Below are positions 1-8,963 of a stretch of 64,000 bases of DNA, piece by piece. Source of the stretch: Pseudomonas mendocina (GTDB taxonomy: Bacteria > Pseudomonadota > Gammaproteobacteria > Pseudomonadales > Pseudomonadaceae); the NCBI RefSeq assembly GCF_003008615.1, contig NZ_CP027657.1, forward strand, positions 4,526,001 to 4,590,000. The letters run 5' to 3'. Positions within the stretch are counted from its first letter, which is position 1; every line of letters begins with the position of its first letter. The notes beneath the pieces are model-generated. The model had not been told where the DNA came from. It saw only the letters and a program-made list of their open reading frames with translations, and did not search any database. A program made the translations under genes and the position numbers.

Positions 1-557
1 TTGATGTTGCGGGTGCCCAGCTCGACCTGGTCATCGAGGTTCTTGTACTCGCGCTGATCCCATACCTTGGCAGCCTTGCCCTGGCGCTTGCCGGCATCGC
101 CGACGCGAATGCCTTCCGGGTTGTAGCCGCCTGAGCCGAACGGGCTGGTGCCGCCGGTGCCGATCCACTTGTTGCCGCCGGCGTGCTTTTCCTTCTGCTC
201 CTCGAGGCGCTTCTTGAACTCCTCGATCAGCTTGTCCAGGCCGCCGAGACTCTGGATCTGCGCTTTCTCCTCGTCGCTCAGCAGGCGCTCGAATTCCTTG
301 CGCAGCCATTCCTCGGGGATCATCGCCTCGATGTGTTCGTTGAGGTTTTCCAGGCCCTTGAAGTAGGCGCCGAAGGCCCGGTCGAACTTGTCGAAGTGAC
401 GTTCGTCCTTCACCAGGATCGCGCGCGCCAGGTAATAGAATTCGTCCATGTCGGCGAACACGACGTTGTGCTTGAGCGCGTTGATCAGGTCGAGCAGCTC
501 GCGTACCGACACCGGCACCTTGGCCGCGCGCATTTCGTTGAACAGGTTAAGCAGCAT
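1..557 (-). CDS. VWA-domain (CoxE-like) protein, N-terminal part, truncated by window edge
   Basis: The visible 185 residues begin MLLNLFNEMRAAKVPVSVRE and include an acidic, Lys-rich helical stretch followed by a Gly-rich linker (KHAGGNKWIGTGGTSPFGSG). This is the usual N-terminal half of the CoxE-like VWA proteins encoded next to MoxR AAA+ ATPases; the metal-binding VWA domain would lie beyond base 1. The gene is on the same strand as and downstream of the MoxR gene, separated by about 200 bp that carry a dispersed repeat. The likely role is substrate or partner recognition for the MoxR chaperone-like ATPase in the cytoplasm. The client is unknown. Confidence 0.8.
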   Translation of the reverse strand, partial: MLLNLFNEMRAAKVPVSVRELLDLINALKHNVVFADMDEFYYLARAILVKDERHFDKFDRAFGAYFKGLENLNEHIEAMIPEEWLRKEFERLLSDEEKAQIQSLGGLDKLIEEFKKRLEEQKEKHAGGNKWIGTGGTSPFGSGGYNPEGIRVGDAGKRQGKAAKVWDQREYKNLDDQVELGTRNI

Positions 558-645
558 GGCTGCGGCCTCGTTTATTGATTGGCTCTGGAGCGTTGCGCTA
601 GAGCCTATTGCCGGGGAACGGCTCTTCGATCACTCGGTGCAAGGG

Positions 646-760
646 ATTGCGGGCTAGAGCCAGGCAAGGCGGAATCAGGTGAGGAAGCGGAGTGTACTTT
701 TGTACATGAGCATTTCGAACCTGATTCCAACGCAGCATGGCCGACGCGCAGCAGCCCGAT
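646..760. repeat. Dispersed intergenic repeat, copy 1 (inverted relative to copy at 59325)
   Basis: Read on the minus strand, this stretch has the same order of blocks as the repeat at 59325-59500: CTGCTGCGCGTCGGCCATGC, a small palindromic core (GTAC-TTTT-GTAC here), then GCCTTGCCTGGCTCTAGC. It fills most of the gap between the MoxR gene and the VWA gene and abuts the MoxR stop codon. No ORF in it looks like a gene. Confidence 0.7.
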
Positions 761-762
761 TT

Positions 763-1608
763 TCAGCGCGAGGCGCGGCGTGCCATGAAGGCCAGGCGCT
801 CGAGCAGCATCACGTCCTGTTCGTTCTTCACCAGGGCGCCAGCCAGCGGCGGGATGGCCTTGGTCGGGTCGCGCTCGCGCAGTACGGCTTCGCCGATATT
901 GTCGGCCATCAGCAGCTTGAGCCAGTCCACCAGTTCGCTGGTCGAGGGCTTCTTCTTCAGGCCCGGCACCTTGCGCACGTCGAAGAACACATCCAGCGCT
1001 TCGGCCACCAGTTCGCCGCTGATGTTGGGGTAGTGCACGTCGACGATCTTCTTCAGCGTGTCGCGATCCGGGAAGGCGATGTAGTGGAAGAAGCAGCGGC
1101 GCAGGAAGGCGTCCGGCAGTTCCTTTTCGTTGTTCGAGGTGATGATGATGATCGGGCGCTGCTTGGCCTTGATCGTCTCGTTGGTCTCGTAAACGTAGAA
1201 CTCCATCTTGTCGAGTTCCTGCAACAGGTCGTTGGGGAACTCGATATCGGCCTTGTCGATTTCGTCGATCAGCAGGATCACACGCTCGTCCGACTCGAAC
1301 GCCTCCCACAGCTTGCCTTTCTTGATGTAGTTGCGAACGTCGTGAACCTTGTCGGAGTCGAGCTGCGAGTCGCGCAGGCGACTGACCGCATCGTATTCGT
1401 AGAGGCCCTGGTGCGCCTTGGTGGTGGACTTGATGTGCCAGGTGATCAGGCGGGCGTCGAAGGCATCGGCCAACTGCTCGGCGAGCATGGTCTTGCCGGT
1501 GCCCGGCTCACCCTTGACCAGCAGCGGGCGCTGCAGGGTGATGGCGGCGTTTACCGCGAGCTTGAGGTCGTCGGTGGCGACGTAGGACTGGGTGCCTTCG
1601 AACTTCAT
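763..1608 (-). CDS. MoxR-family AAA+ ATPase
   Basis: 281 residues. Walker A GEPGTGKT is at 33-40, Walker B ILLIDE at 111-116, sensor-1 Asn within IIIITSNNEK near 155-162, and an Arg pair (RR 170-171) at the expected arginine-finger position. MoxR ATPases are cytoplasmic chaperone-like AAA+ proteins that work with a VWA-domain partner to mature or insert cofactors into enzyme complexes. The VWA partner is the next gene downstream on the same strand. The start is the ATG at 1608. The complex it serves here cannot be told from the sequence. Confidence 0.92.
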   Translation of the reverse strand: MKFEGTQSYVATDDLKLAVNAAITLQRPLLVKGEPGTGKTMLAEQLADAFDARLITWHIKSTTKAHQGLYEYDAVSRLRDSQLDSDKVHDVRNYIKKGKLWEAFESDERVILLIDEIDKADIEFPNDLLQELDKMEFYVYETNETIKAKQRPIIIITSNNEKELPDAFLRRCFFHYIAFPDRDTLKKIVDVHYPNISGELVAEALDVFFDVRKVPGLKKKPSTSELVDWLKLLMADNIGEAVLRERDPTKAIPPLAGALVKNEQDVMLLERLAFMARRASR

Positions 1609-1753
1609 CGGAAAATCCTCGGAACGGTAACGCGCGGGGCCGACCCGCAGCAGAAATTCAGACCGCGACTATAACGCGCCGCTCCGGTGGCTGTGAACGC
1701 AGACGCAGTATTCAGTCACTGAATGGGCGGTCACTGCTGATCTCGACTACACG

Positions 1754-2833
1754 CTAACGACCGTCTTGCTGAGGGGGCGGCCGTTCGTAGCGAGGTGTGA
1801 AGGCCTCGACGAAGCCGTTGCGCAGGATGCCGATGAAGGCCTGGAAGGCACTGATGTTCTGCTGTCGCGTGCTGCCGCTGAGCTCAACACGGGTGGCGAT
1901 CTGATCCTGACGCTGGTTCTTCAGCAGTTTCTCGCTGCCGCCAACCAGGGCTTCCCATATCGAGCGGAAGAAACCCTTGTCCTGGTTCTCCACATCCTGC
2001 TGCCAGTCGAATACTTCGACATTGCGCAGCAGCGGCTTGATATAGCCGCTGAGCTGGGCGTCCTCGGCAGATGCTTCGACCACCAGATCGCCATTGCCGC
2101 TCTTGAAGTCGAACTTGCCGTAGGCATTGGCCAGGTCGTTGAGCCGGGGCAGCTGGATGTTGGTGGCGCGTACGCGGAACTCGAAATCTTCGAAGTTGTG
2201 GAAGGGATCGAATACCGCCGAGGCCTCCAGCGGCGCATGGCCGAGCAGTTGGGCGGTGCCTTCGAAACGGGCAACGCGATTACCTTGCTCATCGGCCACG
2301 TTGGTCAGGTTGTAGAGACTGGCTTCGATGGCGTTGGCCTGGATCTTCACCGGTGGTGAGGCGTTGAAATTGTAGAAGCCCAGCGTACCGTCGATTACGC
2401 GCACTTCATTGAGGGTGATCGGCAGCAGCTTGTTCAATTGCTCGCGCCAGTCCACGCCTTCACCGGTCTGGCTATCGTCGCTTCCTTCACCGTCGACGAA
2501 GTTCACTTCGGGTTTCTCGAATACCACTTTGGCCACCACGGCGCGCTTGCGCCAGAGGTCGGCCCCGCTTAGCGCGATGTCGATCCGCGGCGCGTTGACG
2601 AAAGGCACCGGCACATTGCGTTCATCCTTGACGATGCTCAGCCCATTGATGCGGTAGGCGCCGCGCCACAGGGCCAGGTCGACATCCTCGATCTGGCCAC
2701 GGTAGTCGCCCATGTCGGCGAGCTTGTCGTTGAGGTAGTCGCGGATCACGTAGGGCAGGGCAATGTGCAGTAGCAGCAACAGGGCGAGCAGGCTGAGGCA
2801 GATCCATAGCGGCAGACTGTAGCGGCGTTTCAT
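1754..2833 (-). CDS. DUF748 (AsmA-like) membrane-anchored protein
   Basis: 359 residues. The N-terminus [20 protein letters not shown] is a single signal-anchor segment. The rest is a beta-rich periplasmic repeat protein of the DUF748/AsmA type, with motifs such as [16 protein letters not shown] and repeated strands ending in short Asp/Gly turns. Related AsmA-like proteins act in envelope lipid homeostasis or outer-membrane biogenesis; a specific role here is inferred only from fold. It reads away from cysK and shares its 5' region with it. The C-terminus ([15 protein letters not shown]) is Pro-rich. Confidence 0.8.
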   Translation of the reverse strand: MKRRYSLPLWICLSLLALLLLLHIALPYVIRDYLNDKLADMGDYRGQIEDVDLALWRGAYRINGLSIVKDERNVPVPFVNAPRIDIALSGADLWRKRAVVAKVVFEKPEVNFVDGEGSDDSQTGEGVDWREQLNKLLPITLNEVRVIDGTLGFYNFNASPPVKIQANAIEASLYNLTNVADEQGNRVARFEGTAQLLGHAPLEASAVFDPFHNFEDFEFRVRATNIQLPRLNDLANAYGKFDFKSGNGDLVVEASAEDAQLSGYIKPLLRNVEVFDWQQDVENQDKGFFRSIWEALVGGSEKLLKNQRQDQIATRVELSGSTRQQNISAFQAFIGILRNGFVEAFTPRYERPPPQQDGR

Positions 2834-2968
2834 TGGGCGTATCCGTCAGGCTTGATCCTGGTCAGTGGACTGTGCTGGCCAGAGCATAGTTCGACCTATC
2901 GATGCTGGACGCATAGGGGGATCAGGCATAGGCTGACTGGCTCCCTCATGACAAGGAACCGATACACC

Positions 2969-3940
2969 ATGAGCCGCATTTTCGCTGACAACTCCCAAGC
3001 CATCGGCAACACGCCGCTGGTGATGATCAATCGTCTGGGGCCGAAAGGCGTGACCATCCTGGCCAAGATCGAAGGCCGCAACCCGGCTTACTCGGTCAAG
3101 TGCCGTATCGGCGCCAACATGATCTGGGATGCCGAGGAGCGCGGTGTGCTCAAGCCGGGCATGACCATCGTCGAGCCGACTTCCGGTAACACCGGCATCG
3201 GTCTGGCCTTCGTCGCCGCCGCACGCGGCTACAAGCTGGTGCTGACCATGCCGGCCTCGATGAGTCTGGAGCGACGCAAGGTGCTCAAGGCGCTTGGTGC
3301 CGAACTGGTGCTGACCGAGCCGGCCAAGGGCATGAAAGGCGCTATCGAAAAGGCCAGCGAACTGGCTGCCGCCAACCCGGACTATTACCTGCCGCAGCAG
3401 TTCGAGAACCCGGCCAATCCGGCCATTCATGAAAAGACCACCGGCCCGGAAATCTGGCGCGACACTGAAGGCGCCATCGATGTGCTGGTGGCCGGCGTCG
3501 GCACCGGCGGTACCATCACGGGTGTCTCGCGCTACATCAAGAAGACCCAGGGCAAGCCGATTCTCTCGGTGGCGGTGGAGCCGGTGAGCTCTCCGGTGAT
3601 CAGCCAGACCCTTGCTGGTGATGAGGTCAAGCCGGCGCCGCACAAGATCCAGGGTATCGGTGCAGGCTTCGTACCGAAGAACCTCGATCTCTCCATCGTC
3701 GATCAGGTCGAGCAAGTGGCCGATGAGGACTCCAAGGCCATGGCCCTGCGCCTGATGCGCGAGGAAGGCATCCTCTGCGGCATTTCCTGCGGCGCGGCGA
3801 TGGTAGCGGCGGTGCGGTTGGCCGAGAAGCCGGAAATGCAGGGCAAGACCATCGTGGTGATCCTCCCGGACTCCGGCGAACGCTACCTGACCTCGATGCT
3901 GTTCGACGGCCTGTTCACCGAGCAGGAACTGCAGCAGTAA
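2969..3940 (+). CDS. cysK: Cysteine synthase A (O-acetylserine sulfhydrylase)
   Basis: 323 residues, PLP-dependent fold type II. It makes L-cysteine from O-acetylserine and sulfide in the cytoplasm. The Schiff-base lysine is K44 in [11 protein letters not shown]; this context is typical of CysK rather than CysM. The substrate-binding loop TSGNTG is at 71-76, the phosphate-cradle GTGGT at 178-182, and a CGISCGAAM segment is near the C-terminus. The start ATG at 2969 follows AAGGA about 10 bases upstream and gives the standard MSRIFADN N-terminus. An in-frame ATG at 2948 is possible but less like the family. Confidence 0.95.
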   Translation: MSRIFADNSQAIGNTPLVMINRLGPKGVTILAKIEGRNPAYSVKCRIGANMIWDAEERGVLKPGMTIVEPTSGNTGIGLAFVAAARGYKLVLTMPASMSLERRKVLKALGAELVLTEPAKGMKGAIEKASELAAANPDYYLPQQFENPANPAIHEKTTGPEIWRDTEGAIDVLVAGVGTGGTITGVSRYIKKTQGKPILSVAVEPVSSPVISQTLAGDEVKPAPHKIQGIGAGFVPKNLDLSIVDQVEQVADEDSKAMALRLMREEGILCGISCGAAMVAAVRLAEKPEMQGKTIVVILPDSGERYLTSMLFDGLFTEQELQQ

Positions 3941-3961
3941 TACCCGTCGCGGCGCACCTCG

Positions 3962-3983
3962 CGTAGGATGCGCCGCGCGCACC
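3962..3983. repeat. REP-like palindrome (GTAGGrTGCGC...GCGCACC family)
   Basis: CGTAGGATGCGCCGCGCGCACC lies between the convergent cysK and thiol-disulfide genes. It is one member of the GTAGGGTGCGC/GCGCACC family that recurs at 8060-8121, 14821-14909, 52181-52201 and 55636-55750. Confidence 0.65.
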
Positions 3984-4015
3984 GCAGTCCACTCCTACGC
4001 CCGTCTGGATGCAGT

Positions 4016-4393
4016 TCAGCCCGCGAAGCGCTGATCCAGGTAGGCGATGATAGCCTTCGATTCATACAGCCAGGTGCTCTGGCCGTTCTCCTCGATACGC
4101 AGGCAGGGCACCTTGATGCGGCCGCCTTGCTGCTCCAGCGCTTGACGATGCCCGGCATCGTTCTTGGCGTCGCGCAATTCCACCGGCAGGTTCAGACGAT
4201 GCAGGCTGCGCCGTACCTTGACGCAGAACGGGCAGGCGTGGAACTGGTACAGCGCCAGGTCGGACGTGGCGCGTTGCACTTCGGCCTGGGCCTCTGGGCT
4301 GCGTTTGAGTTTGCGCGGACGGCTGATCCAATCGGCGAACACGACGATCTGGCCCAGGCCGATACGAAGGGCTTTGAGCAACATGGTTTTCAC
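4016..4393 (-). CDS. Glutaredoxin-like / GST N-terminal domain protein
   Basis: 125 residues. A thioredoxin-fold domain carries the redox motif HACPFC, with C54 and C57, followed by KVPCLRIEENGQ (cis-Pro region) and LYESKAIIAYLDQRF, the glutathione-binding end of a GST N-domain. The N-terminus (MLLKALRIGLGQIVVFADWI) is hydrophobic and may be a membrane anchor. There is no GST C-terminal helical domain. It probably reduces or binds glutathionylated partners; the substrate is unknown. AGGAG precedes the ATG at 4393, just after the folE terminator. Confidence 0.8.
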   Translation of the reverse strand: MKTMLLKALRIGLGQIVVFADWISRPRKLKRSPEAQAEVQRATSDLALYQFHACPFCVKVRRSLHRLNLPVELRDAKNDAGHRQALEQQGGRIKVPCLRIEENGQSTWLYESKAIIAYLDQRFAG

Positions 4394-4395
4394 TC

Positions 4396-4436
4396 CTAAA
4401 AATAGCGACGGCCGTTCGCTGCAGTGAACGGCCGTC
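4396..4436 (-). terminator. Rho-independent terminator after folE
   Basis: Perfect 11-bp stem GACGGCCGTTC/GAACGGCCGTC (4407-4417 and 4426-4436) with an 8-base loop. On the minus strand it is followed by GCTATTTTTAG, a T-run. It lies between folE and the downstream thiol-disulfide gene on the same strand. Confidence 0.85.
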
Positions 4437-4477
4437 GTCGATGGGCTTGGCTCAGCAGGTAGTTTTTCAACGGCCTG

Positions 4478-5023
4478 TTAGCGAATCAGATTAAGAAACT
4501 CGCCACGAGTCGCCGGGTTGTTGCGGAATTCGCCGAGCATCACCGAGGTGACCATGGAGGAGTTCTGCTTCTCTACGCCGCGCATCATCATGCACATGTG
4601 CTGGGCCTCGATGACCACCGCCACGCCGAGGGCGCCGGTTACCTGCTCGACCGCCTCGGCGATCTGCCGGCTGAGGTTTTCCTGGATCTGCAGGCGACGG
4701 GCGAACATGTCGACGATGCGCGCCACCTTGGACAGCCCCAGCACCTTGCCGTTGGGAATGTAGGCGACATGCGCCTTGCCGATGAACGGCAGCAGGTGGT
4801 GCTCGCACAGCGAGTACAGCTCGATGTTCTTCACCAGCACCATTTCGCTGTTGTCGGAGCTGAACAGCGCGCCATTGGTGACTTCTTCCAGCGTCTGCTG
4901 ATAGCCGCGGCAGAGATACTGCATGGCCTTGGCGGCGCGCTTGGGCGTGTCCAGCAGGCCTTCGCGGGAAACGTCCTCACCAAGCTGGCCAAGGATTGCG
5001 GTGTAGTGTTGTTCCAGGGACAT
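4478..5023 (-). CDS. folE: GTP cyclohydrolase I
   Basis: 181 residues, the normal bacterial length. It converts GTP to 7,8-dihydroneopterin triphosphate, the first step of tetrahydrofolate (and tetrahydropterin) synthesis. Zinc ligands are visible: C73 in [10 protein letters not shown], His75/76, and C144 in QHMCMMMRG. The start is the ATG at 5023 ([15 protein letters not shown]); upstream in-frame codons belong to non-coding sequence. It follows the Smr-domain gene on the same strand with a short gap and is closed by a strong terminator. Confidence 0.96.
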   Translation of the reverse strand: MSLEQHYTAILGQLGEDVSREGLLDTPKRAAKAMQYLCRGYQQTLEEVTNGALFSSDNSEMVLVKNIELYSLCEHHLLPFIGKAHVAYIPNGKVLGLSKVARIVDMFARRLQIQENLSRQIAEAVEQVTGALGVAVVIEAQHMCMMMRGVEKQNSSMVTSVMLGEFRNNPATRGEFLNLIR

Positions 5024-5100
5024 GGAAAATCCTGTTGGGTATCGAGTGGGCGGCAGGGTAGGGCGCCGATGTCGGCCTGACAAGTGCGCCAGGTCTGCGC

Positions 5101-5658
5101 TTATTCGTCGCGACCATCCATCATGGTGCGTTTGAGGATGATGTACACCGCACCAGTGCCGCCGTGCTTGGCCAGGCAGGAGGTGAAGCCCAGTACCTGT
5201 GGGTGCTGGCGCAGCCAGGTGTTGACGTGGCTCTTGATCATCGGTTTGCGGCCATCCATGCGCACCGCCTTGCCGTGGGTGACGCGCACGCAGCGAATCT
5301 CCAGCTTGGTGGCTTCGGCGAGAAACTCCCACAGGGTGTCGCGCGCTTTCTCGACGCTCATGCCGTGCAGGTCGAGGCTGCCCTCGAAGGCAATTTGGCC
5401 GAGCTTGAGCTTGCGCATCTGGCCATCCTGCACGCCGTTGCCGGCCCAGTACAGCGGGTCTTCGGCGCCGACGTCGATGACGAACTGGTCGGACAGCCCG
5501 TCCACCTTGATCTCGCCCTGGCTGATGGTCGCAGCTTGGCGCAGGGTGGTGAACTGCTTGCGGTCGGTCTTGGGTTTGCCGGTGTCGGCGCGGTCGTGCT
5601 TGAGCGGCTTGACGCCGCGCAGCTCGGCCTGGAACAGGGAAAGGTCGTCGTCTTGCAT
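5101..5658 (-). CDS. Smr-domain protein
   Basis: 185 residues. The C-terminal Smr domain shows LDLHG (95-99), VRVTHGKA (125-131, in place of the commoner HGKG) and a GGTGAVYI block near 165-172. The N-terminal ~90 residues form a variable extension. Smr domains are nucleases or nucleic-acid-binding modules; stand-alone versions such as SmrA/SmrB act on DNA or on stalled-ribosome mRNA. The gene sits upstream of folE and near prmB, as in other pseudomonads. Which nucleic acid it acts on is not visible. Confidence 0.85.
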   Translation of the reverse strand: MQDDDLSLFQAELRGVKPLKHDRADTGKPKTDRKQFTTLRQAATISQGEIKVDGLSDQFVIDVGAEDPLYWAGNGVQDGQMRKLKLGQIAFEGSLDLHGMSVEKARDTLWEFLAEATKLEIRCVRVTHGKAVRMDGRKPMIKSHVNTWLRQHPQVLGFTSCLAKHGGTGAVYIILKRTMMDGRDE

Positions 5659-5777
5659 CGGTGGCTCCGCGAAACAGGCGGGTATTTTATGGCCTGCAGC
5701 CCCTGCCGGCCACCCTGCGGGCCGTCGCTGCGCGACGGTGAAGGCTCCTGGCTATTTTTACCCTTGCTTATGGCCTT

Positions 5778-6098
5778 TCAGTCGCGCTTTTTCATCAGAT
5801 GAGGCGACAGGCTCAGGTCGCTTGGTCGGCGCAGGCGTCTGCGGCAGCGCCGCCAGAAGACGATGCCAAGCCAGAGCAGCACGAGGCCGATCGAGAGCAG
5901 GGCGATGGCTTCGCCGTTGGAGTCGCCGAGCGTGCCGAGCACCGGAGCACGTCCGGCTAGCGAAGCGATACCCGCCATCGACAGCAGAATGCCGAAGGCA
6001 GCCAGCAGCGCTCCCAGGGCTGCGCCCAGGCGTAAACGCCAGTTCCCGGACTGGCGTGGACGCAGGCGGCGTGCGTCGAAATCGTCGGACAGCTTCAT
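5778..6098 (-). CDS. Small two-helix membrane protein, unknown function
   Basis: 106 residues. Two hydrophobic segments are clear, roughly 25-50 (LGAALGALLAAFGILLSMAG) and 65-82 (AIALLSIGLVLLWLGIVFW). The second is followed by a very basic stretch (RRCRRRLRRP), which would place the C-terminus in the cytoplasm. No catalytic motif was found. It is preceded by the isochorismatase-like gene on the same strand. Confidence 0.6.
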   Translation of the reverse strand: MKLSDDFDARRLRPRQSGNWRLRLGAALGALLAAFGILLSMAGIASLAGRAPVLGTLGDSNGEAIALLSIGLVLLWLGIVFWRRCRRRLRRPSDLSLSPHLMKKRD

Positions 6099-6180
6099 TC
6101 CGATTTCCTTTTGGTTATCGGCGGTATGACCGGTGAGTCTGTTTGGGGTTCCGCACCTTCGGCCGTTGTTGTGATGAACG

Positions 6181-6777
6181 TCAGATCAGCGATTTGGCTT
6201 GTGGCACACGAGTGGCGAAGTTGTCGGCCAGGGCGATCATCTCGATGCGATGCACCTCCGCTGCGGTGATCACCTCACCATCTGGGGTTGGCAGATCGCG
6301 GGTGGCGCAGGCAGCATCGACGATGGTGCAGCGATAACCATAGTCCTTGGCGGCACGAACCGTGGTGCTGACGCTGGAGTGGGTCATGAAGCCGCATACG
6401 ATCAGGTCGAGGTGCCCCAGCGCCTGCAGGCGGTCATGCAGCTCGGTACCGGCGAAGGCGTTGGGCAGGCGTTTCTCCACCACGATCTCGCCCGGTAGCG
6501 GTGCGACTTCCGGCAGGTGACGGCCGCGCGGGCCGCTGGGATCGAGCAGGCCGCCAGGGATACCCAGGTGCTTGACGTGAACGATGGCGGTGCCGGCGCT
6601 GCGTGCGGCGGCCAGCAGGCTGGCAATTTCCGCCAGCGCAGGATCCAGACCAGGGAGCGCAAGCACGCCGCTGCGGTACTCTTCCTGGGCATCGATGATC
6701 AGCAGGGTCGCATTGCTCAGGCTGGCCGGTGCGTGGCCACGACCGGTTAGCTGGAACATGGTTTGCGGATGGGACAT
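6181..6777 (-). CDS. Isochorismatase/cysteine-hydrolase fold protein with Ser at the nucleophile position
   Basis: 198 residues from the ATG at 6777, which follows an AGGAG. Two of the three family catalytic residues are present, D29 (LLIIDAQEEY) and K102 (VVEKRLPNAF). At the nucleophile, where the family has Cys in a xCV motif, this protein has S135 (GFMTHSSVSTTVRAA). EntB- and PhzD-type isochorismatases also lack the Cys, so activity by a water-based mechanism is possible, but amidase or nitrilase-like chemistry is unlikely. The substrate is unknown. Confidence 0.8.
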   Translation of the reverse strand: MSHPQTMFQLTGRGHAPASLSNATLLIIDAQEEYRSGVLALPGLDPALAEIASLLAAARSAGTAIVHVKHLGIPGGLLDPSGPRGRHLPEVAPLPGEIVVEKRLPNAFAGTELHDRLQALGHLDLIVCGFMTHSSVSTTVRAAKDYGYRCTIVDAACATRDLPTPDGEVITAAEVHRIEMIALADNFATRVPQAKSLI

Positions 6778-6932
6778 CTCGGGCTCCTGGCTGATGGTGA
6801 TGATGTGCCATTGTCCCCTTGCCAGCGCAGTCTGTGAACCTCTATTGCGCCATTCCTTGCTCAGGCACCCCTGCCGGAGCAGAATCGGAACCACTTCGAA
6901 GGGCTCGGAGTCGTACGCAAAAGGAGTTGCTC

Positions 6933-7040
6933 ATGTCGTTCTTGCCGCAGTTTTCCCCGTTCTTCTGGCTACTGTTTTCCATCATCGTCGCGATTGCCGT
7001 GCTGCGTGAGCTGCGCCGTCCGGGCAAGGATGGCGACTGA
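6933..7040 (+). CDS. 35-residue single-span membrane protein
   Basis: The ORF starts at an ATG with a good ribosome binding site (AAGGAG, 7 bases upstream) and encodes [20 protein letters not shown] plus a basic tail ending RRPGKDGD. One transmembrane helix of about 17 residues is predicted from the hydrophobic run. It lies between the isochorismatase-like gene (divergent) and prmB (downstream, same strand). No function is known to me. The strong RBS and compact hydrophobic design argue that it is real. Confidence 0.6.
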   Translation: MSFLPQFSPFFWLLFSIIVAIAVLRELRRPGKDGD

Positions 7041-7132
7041 TCCGACACGACCAGAACATTGATTGCCACCTGCTTCATGTGTCTTCTGTCGCGCTGGGCT
7101 ACACTTCCGCACTTTTCACCCGGAGGCCGCCC

Positions 7133-8053
7133 GTGACTGCTCTCACTACCCGTTTACGCACCCTGCGTGACTACATCCGTTGGGCCGTCAGCCGCTTTCA
7201 GGCCGAGCAACTGTTCTTTGGCCACGGCACCGACAACGCCTGGGATGAGGCGCGCCAACTGGTGCTCGGTGCCCTGCACCTGCCTTGGGAAATCTCTGAC
7301 GCCTACCTCGACTGCCGCCTGGAGGACGACGAGCACGCTCACCTGCAGGCGCTGCTCAAGCGTCGTATCGAAGAGCGTGTCCCCACCGCTTATCTGCTGG
7401 GCGAAGCCTGGTTCTGCGGCCTGCCTTTCGTGGTCGATGAGCGTGTGCTGGTGCCGCGTTCGCCGATTGCCGAACTGATCGACCGCCATTTCGCCCCTTG
7501 GCTGCCGAGCGAACCGGCGCGCATTCTCGACCTGTGTACCGGCTCCGGTTGCATCGGCATCGCCTGCGCCTATGAATTTCCCGAAGCCGAGGTGGTGCTG
7601 GCCGATCTGTCGTTCGATGCACTGGAGGTGGCGAGTCTCAATATCGAGCGTCATGGTCTGGAAGAGCGCGTGTATTGCGTGCAGGGCGATGGTTTTGCCG
7701 AACTGCCGGGGCAGCGTTTCGACCTGATCGTCTCCAACCCGCCTTATGTCGATGCCGAGGACTTCGCCGAGATGCCGGCCGAATACCAGCACGAACCGGC
7801 CATGGGCCTGGCCTGTGGCGATGATGGTCTGGATCTGGTACGGCGCATGCTGGCCGAAGCCGCCGATCACCTCACCGAGCGTGGTGTGTTGATCGTCGAG
7901 GTGGGCAACAGCCAGGTGCACGTGCAGGCTCTATACCCCGAGGTGGATTTCACCTGGCTGGAGTTCAAGCACGGTGGTCATGGCGTATTCCTGTTGGCGG
8001 CCAAGCAGTGCCGTGAGCATCAGGCCTTGTTTCGTTCGCGTATCAATGGCTGA
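7133..8053 (+). CDS. prmB: Ribosomal protein L3 N5-glutamine methyltransferase
   Basis: 306 residues from GTG 7133, chosen because GGAGG lies 6 bases upstream and because the sequence after it ([16 protein letters not shown]) matches the usual PrmB N-terminus. The SAM-binding block [11 protein letters not shown] is at 133-143 and the catalytic NPPY at 202-205, which holds the glutamine amide. The enzyme methylates a Gln in the GGQ-like loop of ribosomal protein L3 in the cytoplasm. An in-frame upstream ATG at 7079 lacks an RBS. Confidence 0.93.
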   Translation: MTALTTRLRTLRDYIRWAVSRFQAEQLFFGHGTDNAWDEARQLVLGALHLPWEISDAYLDCRLEDDEHAHLQALLKRRIEERVPTAYLLGEAWFCGLPFVVDERVLVPRSPIAELIDRHFAPWLPSEPARILDLCTGSGCIGIACAYEFPEAEVVLADLSFDALEVASLNIERHGLEERVYCVQGDGFAELPGQRFDLIVSNPPYVDAEDFAEMPAEYQHEPAMGLACGDDGLDLVRRMLAEAADHLTERGVLIVEVGNSQVHVQALYPEVDFTWLEFKHGGHGVFLLAAKQCREHQALFRSRING

Positions 8054-8059
8054 TTCCCC

Positions 8060-8121
8060 GGTGCGCACGTCGCACCCTACTGGAGTTGCGGCTGACGTAG
8101 GATATGCGCCGCGCGCACCAA
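8060..8121. repeat. Paired REP-like palindromes
   Basis: Two inverted units face each other: GGTGCGCACGTCGCACCCTAC (8060-8080) and GTAGGATATGCGCCGCGCGC (from 8098). They lie between the convergent prmB and the 266-residue membrane protein gene, the typical place for a REP doublet. Confidence 0.65.
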
Positions 8122-8127
8122 GGGCCT

Positions 8128-8928
8128 TTAGCGTGTGGCGATCCAGATCAGCAATCCCGCCTGAAACAGGCTGAATGCCACCAGACAGGTGATAGTGAAA
8201 CGCAGACCGCTGTCCTCGCGCTTGAAGCGTTCGACCCGGTCTTCCAGCTTGCGTAGCTTGACGTCCTGCTCCTGCAGGTTCTGGTCGGCCTGTTGCAGCA
8301 TCGCGGCGGCATCCAGCAACTCGATGATCTGTACCTTCTCGGCATGCCAGTCGCCATGCAGCGAGCTGACCCGCGGTGCGCTGTAGAAGGGTTTGAGCTG
8401 CAATGGGTCGCTGTACTCGATGGTGAAGCCCTGCGCCTTCAGCGCGTGGTCACGACGGGCGCGGGCGGCTTCGTTGAAGTTGTCCTTGGTCGGCAGGGCG
8501 CCGCCCTCGACCTGATAGTGCGCGTATTGCTGGCGTGCCCAGGCAATGCCCTGAGCCATCAGAAAACGCCCCAGGCCACGATTGGCGGGCTCCACGCTCA
8601 AGCCCTTGTCCGGGCCGAAGCGGACTTCCTTGCGCTGGTGATCGGCCCACACCTCCAGCAGGTTGTTCTGCCGGTGTAGACGCTGACCCGGAACCTGGAT
8701 GGTCAGGCGCAGCAGGCTCAGATCCTTGGCGTGACGCTCGACCCGGCCGAGCTGGACGAAACGCAGCGGTCTCGGCCCGGTTTCCCGGTCGACCGGCAGC
8801 GGCGCCAGACGCAGCAGGCTGAACTGCTCGGCTGGCAGGTCAGTCCAGGGGTGCGGCGCGGCAGGTGTTTCACCTGCCACTGCTTCGGCGTCGGGGGCCT
8901 GCGCCTCCGGGGCTGGGTTTTCGCTCAT
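8128..8928 (-). CDS. C-tail-anchored coiled-coil protein, unknown function
   Basis: 266 residues. The N-terminal 30 residues are acidic/Ala-Pro rich. A middle region of about 60-190 has alternating strands and helices, with a RGLGRFLMAQGIAWARQ helix. A heptad-like coiled coil (about 205-240, QQADQNLQEQDVKLRKLEDR) leads to one C-terminal membrane helix (FTITCLVAFSLFQAGLLIWI). The topology suggests a cytoplasmic domain tethered to the inner membrane. No enzymatic motif was recognised and no function is proposed. Confidence 0.7.
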   Translation of the reverse strand: MSENPAPEAQAPDAEAVAGETPAAPHPWTDLPAEQFSLLRLAPLPVDRETGPRPLRFVQLGRVERHAKDLSLLRLTIQVPGQRLHRQNNLLEVWADHQRKEVRFGPDKGLSVEPANRGLGRFLMAQGIAWARQQYAHYQVEGGALPTKDNFNEAARARRDHALKAQGFTIEYSDPLQLKPFYSAPRVSSLHGDWHAEKVQIIELLDAAAMLQQADQNLQEQDVKLRKLEDRVERFKREDSGLRFTITCLVAFSLFQAGLLIWIATR

Positions 8929-8963
8929 GGGCGTCCTGTGTGCTTGATCGTGTCGTCAATCTG

